Assembly: GCA_029248665.1 (NCBI GenBank)
Contig: JAQWIW010000030.1
Span: 1 to 47,553 of the forward strand
Length of the DNA stretch: 47,553 nt
Direction: 5' to 3'
Source: Opitutia bacterium
GTDB taxonomy: Bacteria; Verrucomicrobiota; Verrucomicrobiia; Opitutales; Coraliomargaritaceae
Shown here: positions 34,756-41,524 of the stretch, piece after piece
How the letters are laid out: each line of letters begins with the position of its first letter
How positions within the stretch are numbered: position 1 is the first letter of the stretch
Program-made: the position numbers and the translations under genes
Notes under the pieces: generated by a model
Seen by the model: only the letters and a program-made list of their open reading frames with translations
Database searches by the model: none
Told to the model about the DNA's origin: nothing

Positions 34756-35460
34756 ATGAAAGTTTTTATTCTAACCATTGGATTCCTAACTTTTTTCTCT
34801 GTACTGGGATTGAAACTCTTTTTTGTATTTTCCCCCACTCCCCCCATCTCTTTATCGGAACCTATCTCAGAAATTTTGCCCAAAGAAATAGACGGCTGGT
34901 CTTACATTGATTTTGATCTAGCTACTTCGGCCGAGTCTAGCGATCGCATCGCTTCCTTCCTGAATTTTGACGATTCATTGTATCGTGTTTACAAAAAAGG
35001 AAAGATTCGTGTAGGGGTTTATGTTGCTTACTGGACTCCAGGAAAAGTTTCTTATCGCTGGGCTGGAGCACACACACCGGATACTTGTTGGGTGGTGAAC
35101 GGCTGGACACGCTTAGATCGTGAATACTCTATTCCTTTTCAAGTTAATGATATCAAACTAAAAAATGCTGAATTTGGTATCTACAAAAAAGATCGAGCAG
35201 TCGAAAATGTTTACTTTTGGCACTTAGTTGGAGGAGAACCTTTTGGATATGCCCAAAAAGAAATACCAAATATCTTTGGCGCACTGATTGATATCCAAAA
35301 ATATGGCCTGAATTTAAGACAAGAACAATTCTTTATTAGAATTTCTAGTAATGAAAATTTGGAATCGCTTAAAAGAACAGAAGGCTTTGATTTAATTATT
35401 AAAGAATTAAGCCGATTGAGTTTGCTCTCAAAAAATAATGCTCAGCAAAGAGTTCTCTAG
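34756..35460 (+). CDS. epsI: EpsI-like exosortase-associated protein
   Basis: A 234-residue protein with an N-terminal membrane segment (about 4-26) and a soluble extracytoplasmic part. The family hallmark is seen in YWTPGKVSYRWAGAHTPDTC followed by WVVNGW, with His106 and Cys111 as notable conserved residues. EpsI proteins go with exosortases and with extracellular polysaccharide clusters, often fused to or next to the exosortase. Here no exosortase lies within the window, but a polymerase/ligase and a sugar acyltransferase are adjacent. The exact biochemical function of EpsI is not settled. It is alone on its strand; the stop is one base from the convergent acyltransferase gene. Confidence 0.8.
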   Translation: MKVFILTIGFLTFFSVLGLKLFFVFSPTPPISLSEPISEILPKEIDGWSYIDFDLATSAESSDRIASFLNFDDSLYRVYKKGKIRVGVYVAYWTPGKVSYRWAGAHTPDTCWVVNGWTRLDREYSIPFQVNDIKLKNAEFGIYKKDRAVENVYFWHLVGGEPFGYAQKEIPNIFGALIDIQKYGLNLRQEQFFIRISSNENLESLKRTEGFDLIIKELSRLSLLSKNNAQQRVL

Positions 35461-35461
35461 A

Positions 35462-36094
35462 TTAAAAAATAGGCCTCGCAGGATTTCCAAAAACCGATGT
35501 TTTCAAAGTAACATCACGAATAACTACGGAACCTGCACCAATAATACTTGATGCCCCTACCTTTTTAGAAGGGATAATTCTAGCTCCACTACCCATAAAG
35601 ACTGACTCACCCACTTCAACAAATCCAGTTATATCACAATGGGCGCTCAGCGTGGACCAATCCCCAACTTTAGAATCATGCCCAAGCGTAGTTGATAAAT
35701 TAACCATGACAAAATCACCTACTTCAACGTCACAAGTAATAACGACATTCGGACAAATCACCGACCCTTTTCCGATTAAAGAACCTCTTCCTAATTTAAC
35801 TGATGGATGAATTAAACTAATGAATTTGCCCCCCTTGCTTACCAGTGATTGGCAAATCTCTTTCTTAACTTCAGGGCTTCCGATAGCACAGATTAAATAA
35901 TCATTTTCACCTGCCTGATAATCGGAAATTTTGCCGGCCACTTTTGCTTCAATTGAAAACCCATCTAGCGCTTGTAAGTTATCATCAAGAAAACCAGCGA
36001 ATGAATATTCCTCAATGAAGTCAAAGGTCTCCATCATCCAGTCAAACACTTCGCGACCAAAACCTCCTGCACCGACAATATAAATCTGCTTCAT
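35462..36094 (-). CDS. NeuD/PglD-like sugar O- or N-acyltransferase
   Basis: A 210-residue protein with an N-terminal Rossmann-like segment (IYIVGAGGFGREVFDWM) and a C-terminal left-handed beta-helix built from hexapeptide repeats (about 95-205, ending VGASSIIGAGSVVIRDV). This is the layout of NeuD/PglD/PerB acyltransferases that acetylate amino sugars or sialic acids for surface glycans. His107-region HPSVKLGRG and the C-terminal GNPARPIF are typical. The gene sits 3 bases after an ACP gene, which raises the possibility that the donor is an acyl-ACP rather than acetyl-CoA. Family identity is firm; donor and acceptor are inferred. Confidence 0.85.
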   Translation of the reverse strand: MKQIYIVGAGGFGREVFDWMMETFDFIEEYSFAGFLDDNLQALDGFSIEAKVAGKISDYQAGENDYLICAIGSPEVKKEICQSLVSKGGKFISLIHPSVKLGRGSLIGKGSVICPNVVITCDVEVGDFVMVNLSTTLGHDSKVGDWSTLSAHCDITGFVEVGESVFMGSGARIIPSKKVGASSIIGAGSVVIRDVTLKTSVFGNPARPIF

Positions 36095-36097
36095 AGC

Positions 36098-36328
36098 TTA
36101 TACTTTTGATTGCACTAGATCAAAAAGAGACTGAGCAGTTTCACAGGACTCTATCTCCGCTTTTTTAAGCAATACGCCATATTCCAAATCAATTGTATCT
36201 GTTAAAGTCAATATTGCTAAGGAATCCCACTCTTTTAATTCCTTAAAAACAGTCGTCTCTGATACGGTACCACTATCCAAACCCTCTAATGACTCTTCGA
36301 GCTGCTGTAAAAATATCTTAATTTGCAT
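36098..36328 (-). CDS. Acyl carrier protein of the KASIII/acyltransferase cassette
   Basis: A 76-residue ACP-like protein. The attachment Ser36 lies in ELKEWDSLAILTLTDTID, the WDSL variant common among ACPs in glycan and secondary-metabolite clusters. It differs clearly from the ACP at 25848-26096, which has DSM. It lies between the KASIII-like gene (54-base gap) and the NeuD-like acyltransferase (3-base gap), implying that the chain made by the synthase is passed on through this carrier. A phosphopantetheinyl transferase must come from elsewhere. Confidence 0.88.
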   Translation of the reverse strand: MQIKIFLQQLEESLEGLDSGTVSETTVFKELKEWDSLAILTLTDTIDLEYGVLLKKAEIESCETAQSLFDLVQSKV

Positions 36329-36382
36329 AGTACTTTAATAAAAGGGTTCTGCTTAAATACAAGCTGAGAATATTCAACCATC

Positions 36383-37471
36383 TTACGCTTCATAGACTCG
36401 CCATTCAAGACAATCTAATTCAGGCACCGTTAACAAACAACTTCCCCAAGATAAACCTACTCCAAAGCCAGAAAAAACCACCTGATGCGATGATTTATTC
36501 TTGCATTTCCCGCTTAATTGATCTGCTAACTCATAAGCCAATGCTCCAGGAATGGAAGCCGAGCTAACATTGCCAAAAGCTCCAAACGAGTCAACTGGAC
36601 AGCGATCAAGGCCAACCTTTAGGCGCTTACCAATATTATGGACCATATAACGATTAGCTTGATGCAAAAGAAAGTAATCGACGGTATCCTTTGATGCACC
36701 TGCATACTCTAGCAGAGCTTTAATTTCTTGAGGAATGACTTCTATCGAAAAATTAAAGACTTCCGAGCCATCCATAAATAAATTTTCTTTCGTACGAATG
36801 TTCCCATCATCATCCGTATACTCTTCAGCTGTCTCCTGAGATAAAGGCAAGCGCGCACCTCCTGCGGGAACGATTAAAGAATTAGAACCACGACCATCTG
36901 TCCCCAAACGGAACCAAGACACACCTGCACCTTCTCGCTTTTCAATCATTGTCGCACTTCCCGCATCTCCAAATAAAGATGCCGTTGCCCGATCCTTAGG
37001 ATGGACTAAACGACTGAGTGTATCTCCCGCCAAAAGCAAAACTCTTTGCGATGAACCATTTGCAATAATTGAATAAGCCAACCAAAGTGCATAAACAAAG
37101 CCTGAACAGCCCAGGCCAACATCTAATGCCGCACAGTCTGTATCGCACCCTAAACGACCATGTAATAGCGATGCGTTACTCGGTTGCGAATGATCAGGAG
37201 TTTGAGTGACAAATAAGACCCCATCAACATCACTTGATTTTATATTTAATTGACCTAAAAGCACTTGTGCGGCTTGTTCGCATAAATCCAAACTCGTGAT
37301 ATTGCTTGAAGCAATCCGTCTCTCATTCAAACCTAAAGTTTTTTTCAAACGCTCAATTTGCCGAATATTCCCCCCAAATAAATCCACATCTTCTTCGATA
37401 GAACGAACATTTGGTGGAACTACAGTTACCGAACCAGTCAAACTGATATCCAAAAATTGATTTGCAGGCAT
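36383..37471 (-). CDS. 3-oxoacyl-ACP synthase III-like (KASIII/FabH family) enzyme
   Basis: A 362-residue thiolase-fold condensing enzyme. The Cys-His-Asn triad is intact: Cys122 in DVGLGCSGFVYALW, His270 in FLLHQANRYMVHNI and Asn301 in GAFGNVSSASIPGAL. It is longer than FabH of E. coli (317). With its own ACP and a NeuD-like acyltransferase, it more likely makes or transfers a special acyl group for a surface glycan than starts bulk fatty acid synthesis. It could also be the main FabH; no other is in the window. It diverges from accB by 152 bases. Confidence 0.9.
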   Translation of the reverse strand: MPANQFLDISLTGSVTVVPPNVRSIEEDVDLFGGNIRQIERLKKTLGLNERRIASSNITSLDLCEQAAQVLLGQLNIKSSDVDGVLFVTQTPDHSQPSNASLLHGRLGCDTDCAALDVGLGCSGFVYALWLAYSIIANGSSQRVLLLAGDTLSRLVHPKDRATASLFGDAGSATMIEKREGAGVSWFRLGTDGRGSNSLIVPAGGARLPLSQETAEEYTDDDGNIRTKENLFMDGSEVFNFSIEVIPQEIKALLEYAGASKDTVDYFLLHQANRYMVHNIGKRLKVGLDRCPVDSFGAFGNVSSASIPGALAYELADQLSGKCKNKSSHQVVFSGFGVGLSWGSCLLTVPELDCLEWRVYEA

Positions 37472-37623
37472 ACCTCTAAGTTGACAGTTATCATTTTTAA
37501 AGTAAATGTTGTTTTAATTAAATAATTATACATTAATAAAAATAATTAAAAAACAAACTAAGACATTGCACCCGAAGAAAAAACTTTAAAGAATCAACTC
37601 TTTTAATTAACGAAAGGACTATT

Positions 37624-38085
37624 TTGGATCTCAAAACAATCAAACAAGTAATAGATTTAATGAAACGCTCCGAACTCTCTGAGTTCGAATTCGAAGAAGA
37701 TGGGTTTAAGTTACGTCTTAGCAGACAATCAAGTAACCCAGTGGCGCCGATTATGCAAAGTGTCGCACCCATCAATCCCGTAGCTACTGCTCCTGTGGCA
37801 TCTGCTAGCGCACCAGCAGCCAAAGAAGTAGCGGAAGACCCGAATGTCGGAATCATTAAATCTCCCATGGTCGGTACTTTTTATCGTGCCCCTTCACCGG
37901 ATAGTGCAAACTTTACTGATGTAGGCAACAAAGTAGATGCTGATTCTATCGTCTGTATCATTGAAGCGATGAAGGTGATGAATGAAATTCAAGCTGAAGT
38001 AAAAGGCACGATTACGGAAATCTTAGTGGTCGATGGTGATGCCATAGAATTTGGGCAGCCTTTGTTTAAATATAAAAAAGCTTAA
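37624..38085 (+). CDS. accB: Biotin carboxyl carrier protein AccB
   Basis: AccB carries the biotin of acetyl-CoA carboxylase, which makes malonyl-CoA. The biotinyl Lys117 is in [18 protein letters not shown], preceded by a Pro/Ala-rich linker (about 38-70) and the N-terminal helix [19 protein letters not shown] accept the TTG start at 37624: AAGGA lies at 37614-37618, five bases upstream, and the protein begins exactly as family members do. The length is 153 residues. accC follows after 9 bases. The upstream AT-rich gap separates it from a divergent KASIII-like gene. Confidence 0.94.
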   Translation: MDLKTIKQVIDLMKRSELSEFEFEEDGFKLRLSRQSSNPVAPIMQSVAPINPVATAPVASASAPAAKEVAEDPNVGIIKSPMVGTFYRAPSPDSANFTDVGNKVDADSIVCIIEAMKVMNEIQAEVKGTITEILVVDGDAIEFGQPLFKYKKA

Positions 38086-38094
38086 TCGCATTCG

Positions 38095-39459
38095 ATGATT
38101 AAAAAAGTTCTTATCGCAAATCGAGGGGAGATTGCTCTCCGTATCGTTCGAGCCTGTAATGAATTGGGGATCAAGACCCTTGCCGTTTATTCAGAGGCTG
38201 ACGAACAATCCTTGCACGTTCAATTAGCGGATGAAGCTATTTGCATTGGCCCTGCCACAAGTAGTCAAAGTTACCTAAAATCTGATCGCATTATTGCTGC
38301 AGCTGAAATAGCGAATGTGGATGCAATTCACCCAGGCTACGGATTTTTAGCGGAAAATGCCGATTTCGCAGAACAATGCGCCGACTGTAAAATTAAATTT
38401 ATCGGCCCCTCGGCTGATGCCATAGTCAATTTTGGAGATAAAGCCAAAGCTAGAGGAATGGCAACTAAGGCCAAAGTGCCAGTAATCCCTGGCAGTGATG
38501 GCGTTGTTGATAATGAGAAAAAAGCTCTGACTGTTGCTAAAAAAATTGGCTTTCCTGTAATAATTAAAGCAGTGGCAGGTGGAGGCGGTAAAGGGATGCG
38601 TGTCGCTCATAACGCAGTCGCTTTTGCTAAAGAATATAATAGTGCTCGTAACGAAGCAGACAAGGCTTTTGGAAATGGAGCCGTTTACATTGAGAAATTT
38701 CTTGAAGCACCTAGACATATTGAAATCCAAGTCCTTGGCGACCAATACGGGAATGTAGTGCACTTAGGTGAACGTGATTGTTCTGTACAACGCCGACACC
38801 AAAAATTAATCGAAGAAGCACCATCACCTTTTATTTCAGAAGACACCCGTAAAAAAATGGGGCGTGATGCAGTCAAGTTGGCTAAGTCAGTTAAATATGA
38901 AGGAGCCGGTACAGTAGAATTTTTAGTCGATGATGAGCAAAATTACTACTTCATCGAAATGAATACTCGTATTCAAGTTGAGCACGGAGTTACGGAAGAG
39001 GTGACAGGTATTGACTTAGTTAAAGAACAACTACTCATCGCTAGTGGCGAAAAATTAAGTTACGAACAAAAAGATATTAAATTTATTCGCCATGCCATTG
39101 AGTGTCGAGTCTGTGCGGAAGATCCTTCACGAAACTTTGCGCCCTGCCCTGGCGAAATCTCTTTATACTATCCTCCTGGAGGCCATGGTGTGAGAATCGA
39201 CTCTCATGTTTACGGTGGTTACTCAATCCCTCCTCATTATGATAGTATGATTGCCAAAGTGATCACCTATGGACGCAATCGTGAACTTGCCCTAGATCGC
39301 ATGGACCGTGCTTTAAAAGAATACATCATCCGAGGAATCGCTACAAATATTTCATTTTCTCGCACCATCATTAAAGATCCAACATTTCGTTCGGGACAAG
39401 CAACGACTAAATATATTGAAGAATTTTTAAAACGAGCACCTAAGAATCTTTACACCTAA
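38095..39459 (+). CDS. accC: Biotin carboxylase AccC
   Basis: AccC carboxylates the biotin on AccB using ATP and bicarbonate. It is an ATP-grasp enzyme: [20 protein letters not shown] at the N-terminus, [15 protein letters not shown], the glycine loop [10 protein letters not shown], and [20 protein letters not shown]. Active-site Arg292, Gln294 and Glu296 in [11 protein letters not shown] align with E. coli, but residue 298, nearly always Pro, is Gly here. The 454-residue length is typical. AccA and AccD are not in the window. It lies 9 bases after accB and 25 before the Asp23 gene, so all are likely one operon. Confidence 0.95.
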   Translation: MIKKVLIANRGEIALRIVRACNELGIKTLAVYSEADEQSLHVQLADEAICIGPATSSQSYLKSDRIIAAAEIANVDAIHPGYGFLAENADFAEQCADCKIKFIGPSADAIVNFGDKAKARGMATKAKVPVIPGSDGVVDNEKKALTVAKKIGFPVIIKAVAGGGGKGMRVAHNAVAFAKEYNSARNEADKAFGNGAVYIEKFLEAPRHIEIQVLGDQYGNVVHLGERDCSVQRRHQKLIEEAPSPFISEDTRKKMGRDAVKLAKSVKYEGAGTVEFLVDDEQNYYFIEMNTRIQVEHGVTEEVTGIDLVKEQLLIASGEKLSYEQKDIKFIRHAIECRVCAEDPSRNFAPCPGEISLYYPPGGHGVRIDSHVYGGYSIPPHYDSMIAKVITYGRNRELALDRMDRALKEYIIRGIATNISFSRTIIKDPTFRSGQATTKYIEEFLKRAPKNLYT

Positions 39460-39484
39460 GATTTAATGCTTTAAATTCCTCATT

Positions 39485-39916
39485 ATGAACAACGAAAATT
39501 CAGAAACAAACATCCCTCTCGTTTCCGAAGAGACAAATACCTTAGGCGACATCCAAATTAATTTCAATGTAGTCGCCAATATCGTTCGTATTGCCGCCCT
39601 TGAAGTCCCTGGCGTTGCTACAGTAGGCGGTGGATTGGTTGACGGTATTGCGGATATGTTTCCTCAGAAAAAATTTGATCGTGGTGTACGAGTAAAAGCT
39701 GATGAAGTTGGCGACTATATTATTGATATAAAAGTCATACTCAAATTTGGCGTTGAACTCGCTCATGTCGCGGAACAAGCCCAGCACAGAATTATTGAAC
39801 AAGTAGAGAAAATGACCAGCCGCTCAGTTTCTCGAGTCAACGTGATTGTTGATGGCGTAAAAACAACTGAGCAAAATCCAAATGATGAGTGGGATGAAAA
39901 CACTCACACCGATTAG
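39485..39916 (+). CDS. Asp23/Gls24 family protein (YqhY-like)
   Basis: A 143-residue protein of the Asp23/Gls24 (DUF322) family. The domain runs from about residue 20: [20 protein letters not shown], then [36 protein letters not shown] and [12 protein letters not shown]. Its place right after accB-accC is the same as that of yqhY in Bacillus subtilis, where the protein is linked to acetyl-CoA carboxylase activity. An AmaP-like membrane protein follows. The family is best known from Firmicutes envelope-stress contexts; here it is in a probable Gram-negative. Soluble, no signal. Confidence 0.9.
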   Translation: MNNENSETNIPLVSEETNTLGDIQINFNVVANIVRIAALEVPGVATVGGGLVDGIADMFPQKKFDRGVRVKADEVGDYIIDIKVILKFGVELAHVAEQAQHRIIEQVEKMTSRSVSRVNVIVDGVKTTEQNPNDEWDENTHTD

Positions 39917-39939
39917 TCCATTGATCTTTTCGCAATTGT

Positions 39940-39970
39940 TGCCAATGCAAATGCCAATGCAAATGCCAAT
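39940..39970. repeat. 12-base tandem repeat between Asp23 and AmaP-like genes
   Basis: The unit TGCCAATGCAAA repeats 2.6 times. It is followed directly by CAATTG-AA-CAATTG (39967-39980), a direct pair of palindromic hexamers, and another CAATTG lies just before the repeat at 39933-39938. All of this sits in the leader of the AmaP-like gene. The repeated palindromes could be a binding site or merely slippage products. Confidence 0.85.
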
Positions 39971-39996
39971 TGAACAATTGCTCTAGTACATGCCAT

Positions 39997-40473
39997 ATGA
40001 TGTCTTTGATAGATACACTGCTAAAGCTTTTAAATGAATTAGGTGTAACGCACCCATTTTTAGCTTATTTAATCTTGGGTATCACTACATTTATTATAGT
40101 TCTGGTTATTCTTAAGTGGTTTACTTCTCTTTTTAAAAGCCCTCGACTGATTGCCTACAAAACAGAAAAAGGCATGGTGCAGGTTAACCGAGGTGCTATT
40201 TCTGATTTAGTGCATTTTATCTGCAAACAAGATAGCCATATTTCTCAATTAAAAACAAAAATCATTCCTAAGCGAAAGTTACTAAATATACAAATTCGCT
40301 TACGAATTGAAAATGGTAGTCATTTAAAAAGCATTGAAGAATCCTTACAAAGCGAAATACGAGAATCCCTCCATCAAAGCCTCGGGATTGAGAATATTGG
40401 CTTTATTGATATTATAGCTACTGGAATCAAAGATACCAAAAAGATTCAACCCAGCCCGCAAAATATTGATTAG
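39997..40473 (+). CDS. AmaP-like Asp23-anchoring membrane protein
   Basis: A 158-residue protein with one transmembrane helix (about 21-41) after a short amphipathic lead, followed by a domain resembling Asp23/AmaP: NRGAISDLVHFICKQD, LLNIQIRLRIENGSH and SLQSEIRESLHQSLGIENIG. I prefer the double ATG at 39997/40000 over a TTG nine codons upstream, because the longer form begins within a tandem repeat. In Staphylococcus aureus, AmaP anchors Asp23 to the membrane; the gene here follows an Asp23 gene, so an analogous membrane-linked pair is likely. The assignment is by pattern and context. Confidence 0.7.
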   Translation: MMSLIDTLLKLLNELGVTHPFLAYLILGITTFIIVLVILKWFTSLFKSPRLIAYKTEKGMVQVNRGAISDLVHFICKQDSHISQLKTKIIPKRKLLNIQIRLRIENGSHLKSIEESLQSEIRESLHQSLGIENIGFIDIIATGIKDTKKIQPSPQNID

Positions 40474-40501
40474 ACAATCGCTGGATGGATAAAATCAGAA
40501 A

Positions 40502-40942
40502 ATGAAAAACCGGTTCGGACTATTTATCATTTTGAGTGTATTGCTTAGCGCTTGTTCTGATACATTTGTTCATCAAAAAAGCCTAAGTGAATTTGCAGAA
40601 CGCTTTGAAATAGCGAATGCCTCTGAGGATATGAATGCCATGCTCGAGCTGTATGCCTTAAATGGAATCAAAAAAAATGATCTATCGATTCTAAGAACTG
40701 CATTAAGTTTTGAAATCGGATTACCAATAAAAGCGATACACTTTCAAGAACTCACTGGTGCTCCCGAAGAATCTATAGCCTTTCAGCACCAAAATATTGA
40801 GTATGAGGCAAGTTTAGCTCCAAAATTACGCATGCTCGTTGAGTACGCAGTAGAGGGCCAGCTTACCTCTAAATTCTCCTTAGGAAAAAATACTCAAAAA
40901 GAGTGGAAGATCATCACTGCCATACCAAAAAATAAAAAATAA
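40502..40942 (+). CDS. Putative lipoprotein
   Basis: A 146-residue protein with a lipoprotein signal: MKNRFG, a hydrophobic core, and lipobox LLSAC with Cys18. The rest is soluble. ASEDMNAMLELYALNGIKKN, with the following residues, recalls the N-terminal helix of small NTF2-like folds, but this is a weak impression. It lies 28 bases after the AmaP-like gene, so it may be the last gene of the accBC-asp23 operon. Function is unknown. Confidence 0.72.
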   Translation: MKNRFGLFIILSVLLSACSDTFVHQKSLSEFAERFEIANASEDMNAMLELYALNGIKKNDLSILRTALSFEIGLPIKAIHFQELTGAPEESIAFQHQNIEYEASLAPKLRMLVEYAVEGQLTSKFSLGKNTQKEWKIITAIPKNKK

Positions 40943-40996
40943 AACAGTCCTATTCACCCAGTTGACAAAATAAGAATATTTTGCACAATTCAAAAT

Positions 40997-41332
40997 ATGA
41001 AAATTATTGCATACTTAAAACCAACCTGCGGATGGAGTATGGGCGTACGTGCCATAATGAAAAAGTATAATTTAAGCTATGAAGATAGAGATATCATTAA
41101 TCAAGCTGAACAGTATGCAGAAATGGTCGAAAAATCTGGACAAGCTTTATCGCCTTGCGTTGAAATTGAAGGTGTGATGCTTGCTGATGTCAGCGGCGAA
41201 GAAGTGGAAAATTATCTCCTTAGCAATGAGCTTGTTAAAACAAATAATGAACTCCCTGATGCCCCGATTGATGCTCCCTGTACAGATGAAGAACATGAAG
41301 CAATGCGAACCAAAACTATCCGATTTTTCTAA
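40997..41332 (+). CDS. Glutaredoxin-like protein with CGWS active site
   Basis: A 111-residue thioredoxin-fold protein. The active site KPTCGWSMGVR has a single redox Cys11 with Ser at the resolving position, as in monothiol-type glutaredoxins. The cis-Pro loop LSPCVEIEGVMLADVSGEEV carries a second Cys54 next to the Pro, which is unusual. A C-terminal extension of about 30 residues ends DAPCTDEEHEAMRTKTIRFF with a third Cys. It may act in glutathionylation, iron-sulfur delivery or peroxide responses. It has its own strong terminator before gltB, so it is likely expressed apart from it. Confidence 0.78.
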   Translation: MKIIAYLKPTCGWSMGVRAIMKKYNLSYEDRDIINQAEQYAEMVEKSGQALSPCVEIEGVMLADVSGEEVENYLLSNELVKTNNELPDAPIDAPCTDEEHEAMRTKTIRFF

Positions 41333-41355
41333 CTTAAACTCACATAGATCCCTTT

Positions 41356-41383
41356 AAACCGAGTCTATGCTCGGTTTTTTTAA
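41356..41383 (+). terminator. Rho-independent terminator after the glutaredoxin-like gene
   Basis: An 8-pair stem, AAACCGAG (41356-41363) with CTCGGTTT (41370-41377), closes a six-base loop TCTATG and is followed by a run of T residues. It starts 24 bases after the stop codon and cleanly separates this gene from gltBD. Confidence 0.92.
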
Positions 41384-41452
41384 CTTATTTTTTAATTTAT
41401 CGCTCATTTTCTCATAGACATTCATTTTCTTTAAATTAAATTTCAAAGTCTT

Positions 41453-41482
41453 TTGATTCTTAAGTATTTTTGATTATATAAA
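41453..41482 (+). promoter_or_regulatory. Candidate promoter for gltBD
   Basis: TTGATT at 41453-41458 and TATAAA at 41477-41482 are separated by 18 bases (or TATATA at 41475-41480 with 16). The predicted start would give a leader of about 35 bases before the gltB ATG. No Shine-Dalgarno sequence is seen close to that ATG; AAGGA at 41491 is too far. The rest of the 190-base gap holds only the terminator of the previous gene. Confidence 0.4.
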
Positions 41483-41524
41483 AGAATGAAAAGGAACTAA
41501 TACGCACATACATAATTCTTATCG

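Noticed and set aside
39970-40473. AmaP-like protein started at TTG 39970
   Set aside because: The extra nine codons begin in a tandem repeat and a double ATG follows at 39997/40000.
41486-41500. Four-codon frame (ATG AAA AGG AAC TAA) in the gltB leader as a regulatory leader peptide
   Set aside because: It is too short, has no run of regulatory codons, and no alternative hairpins were seen.
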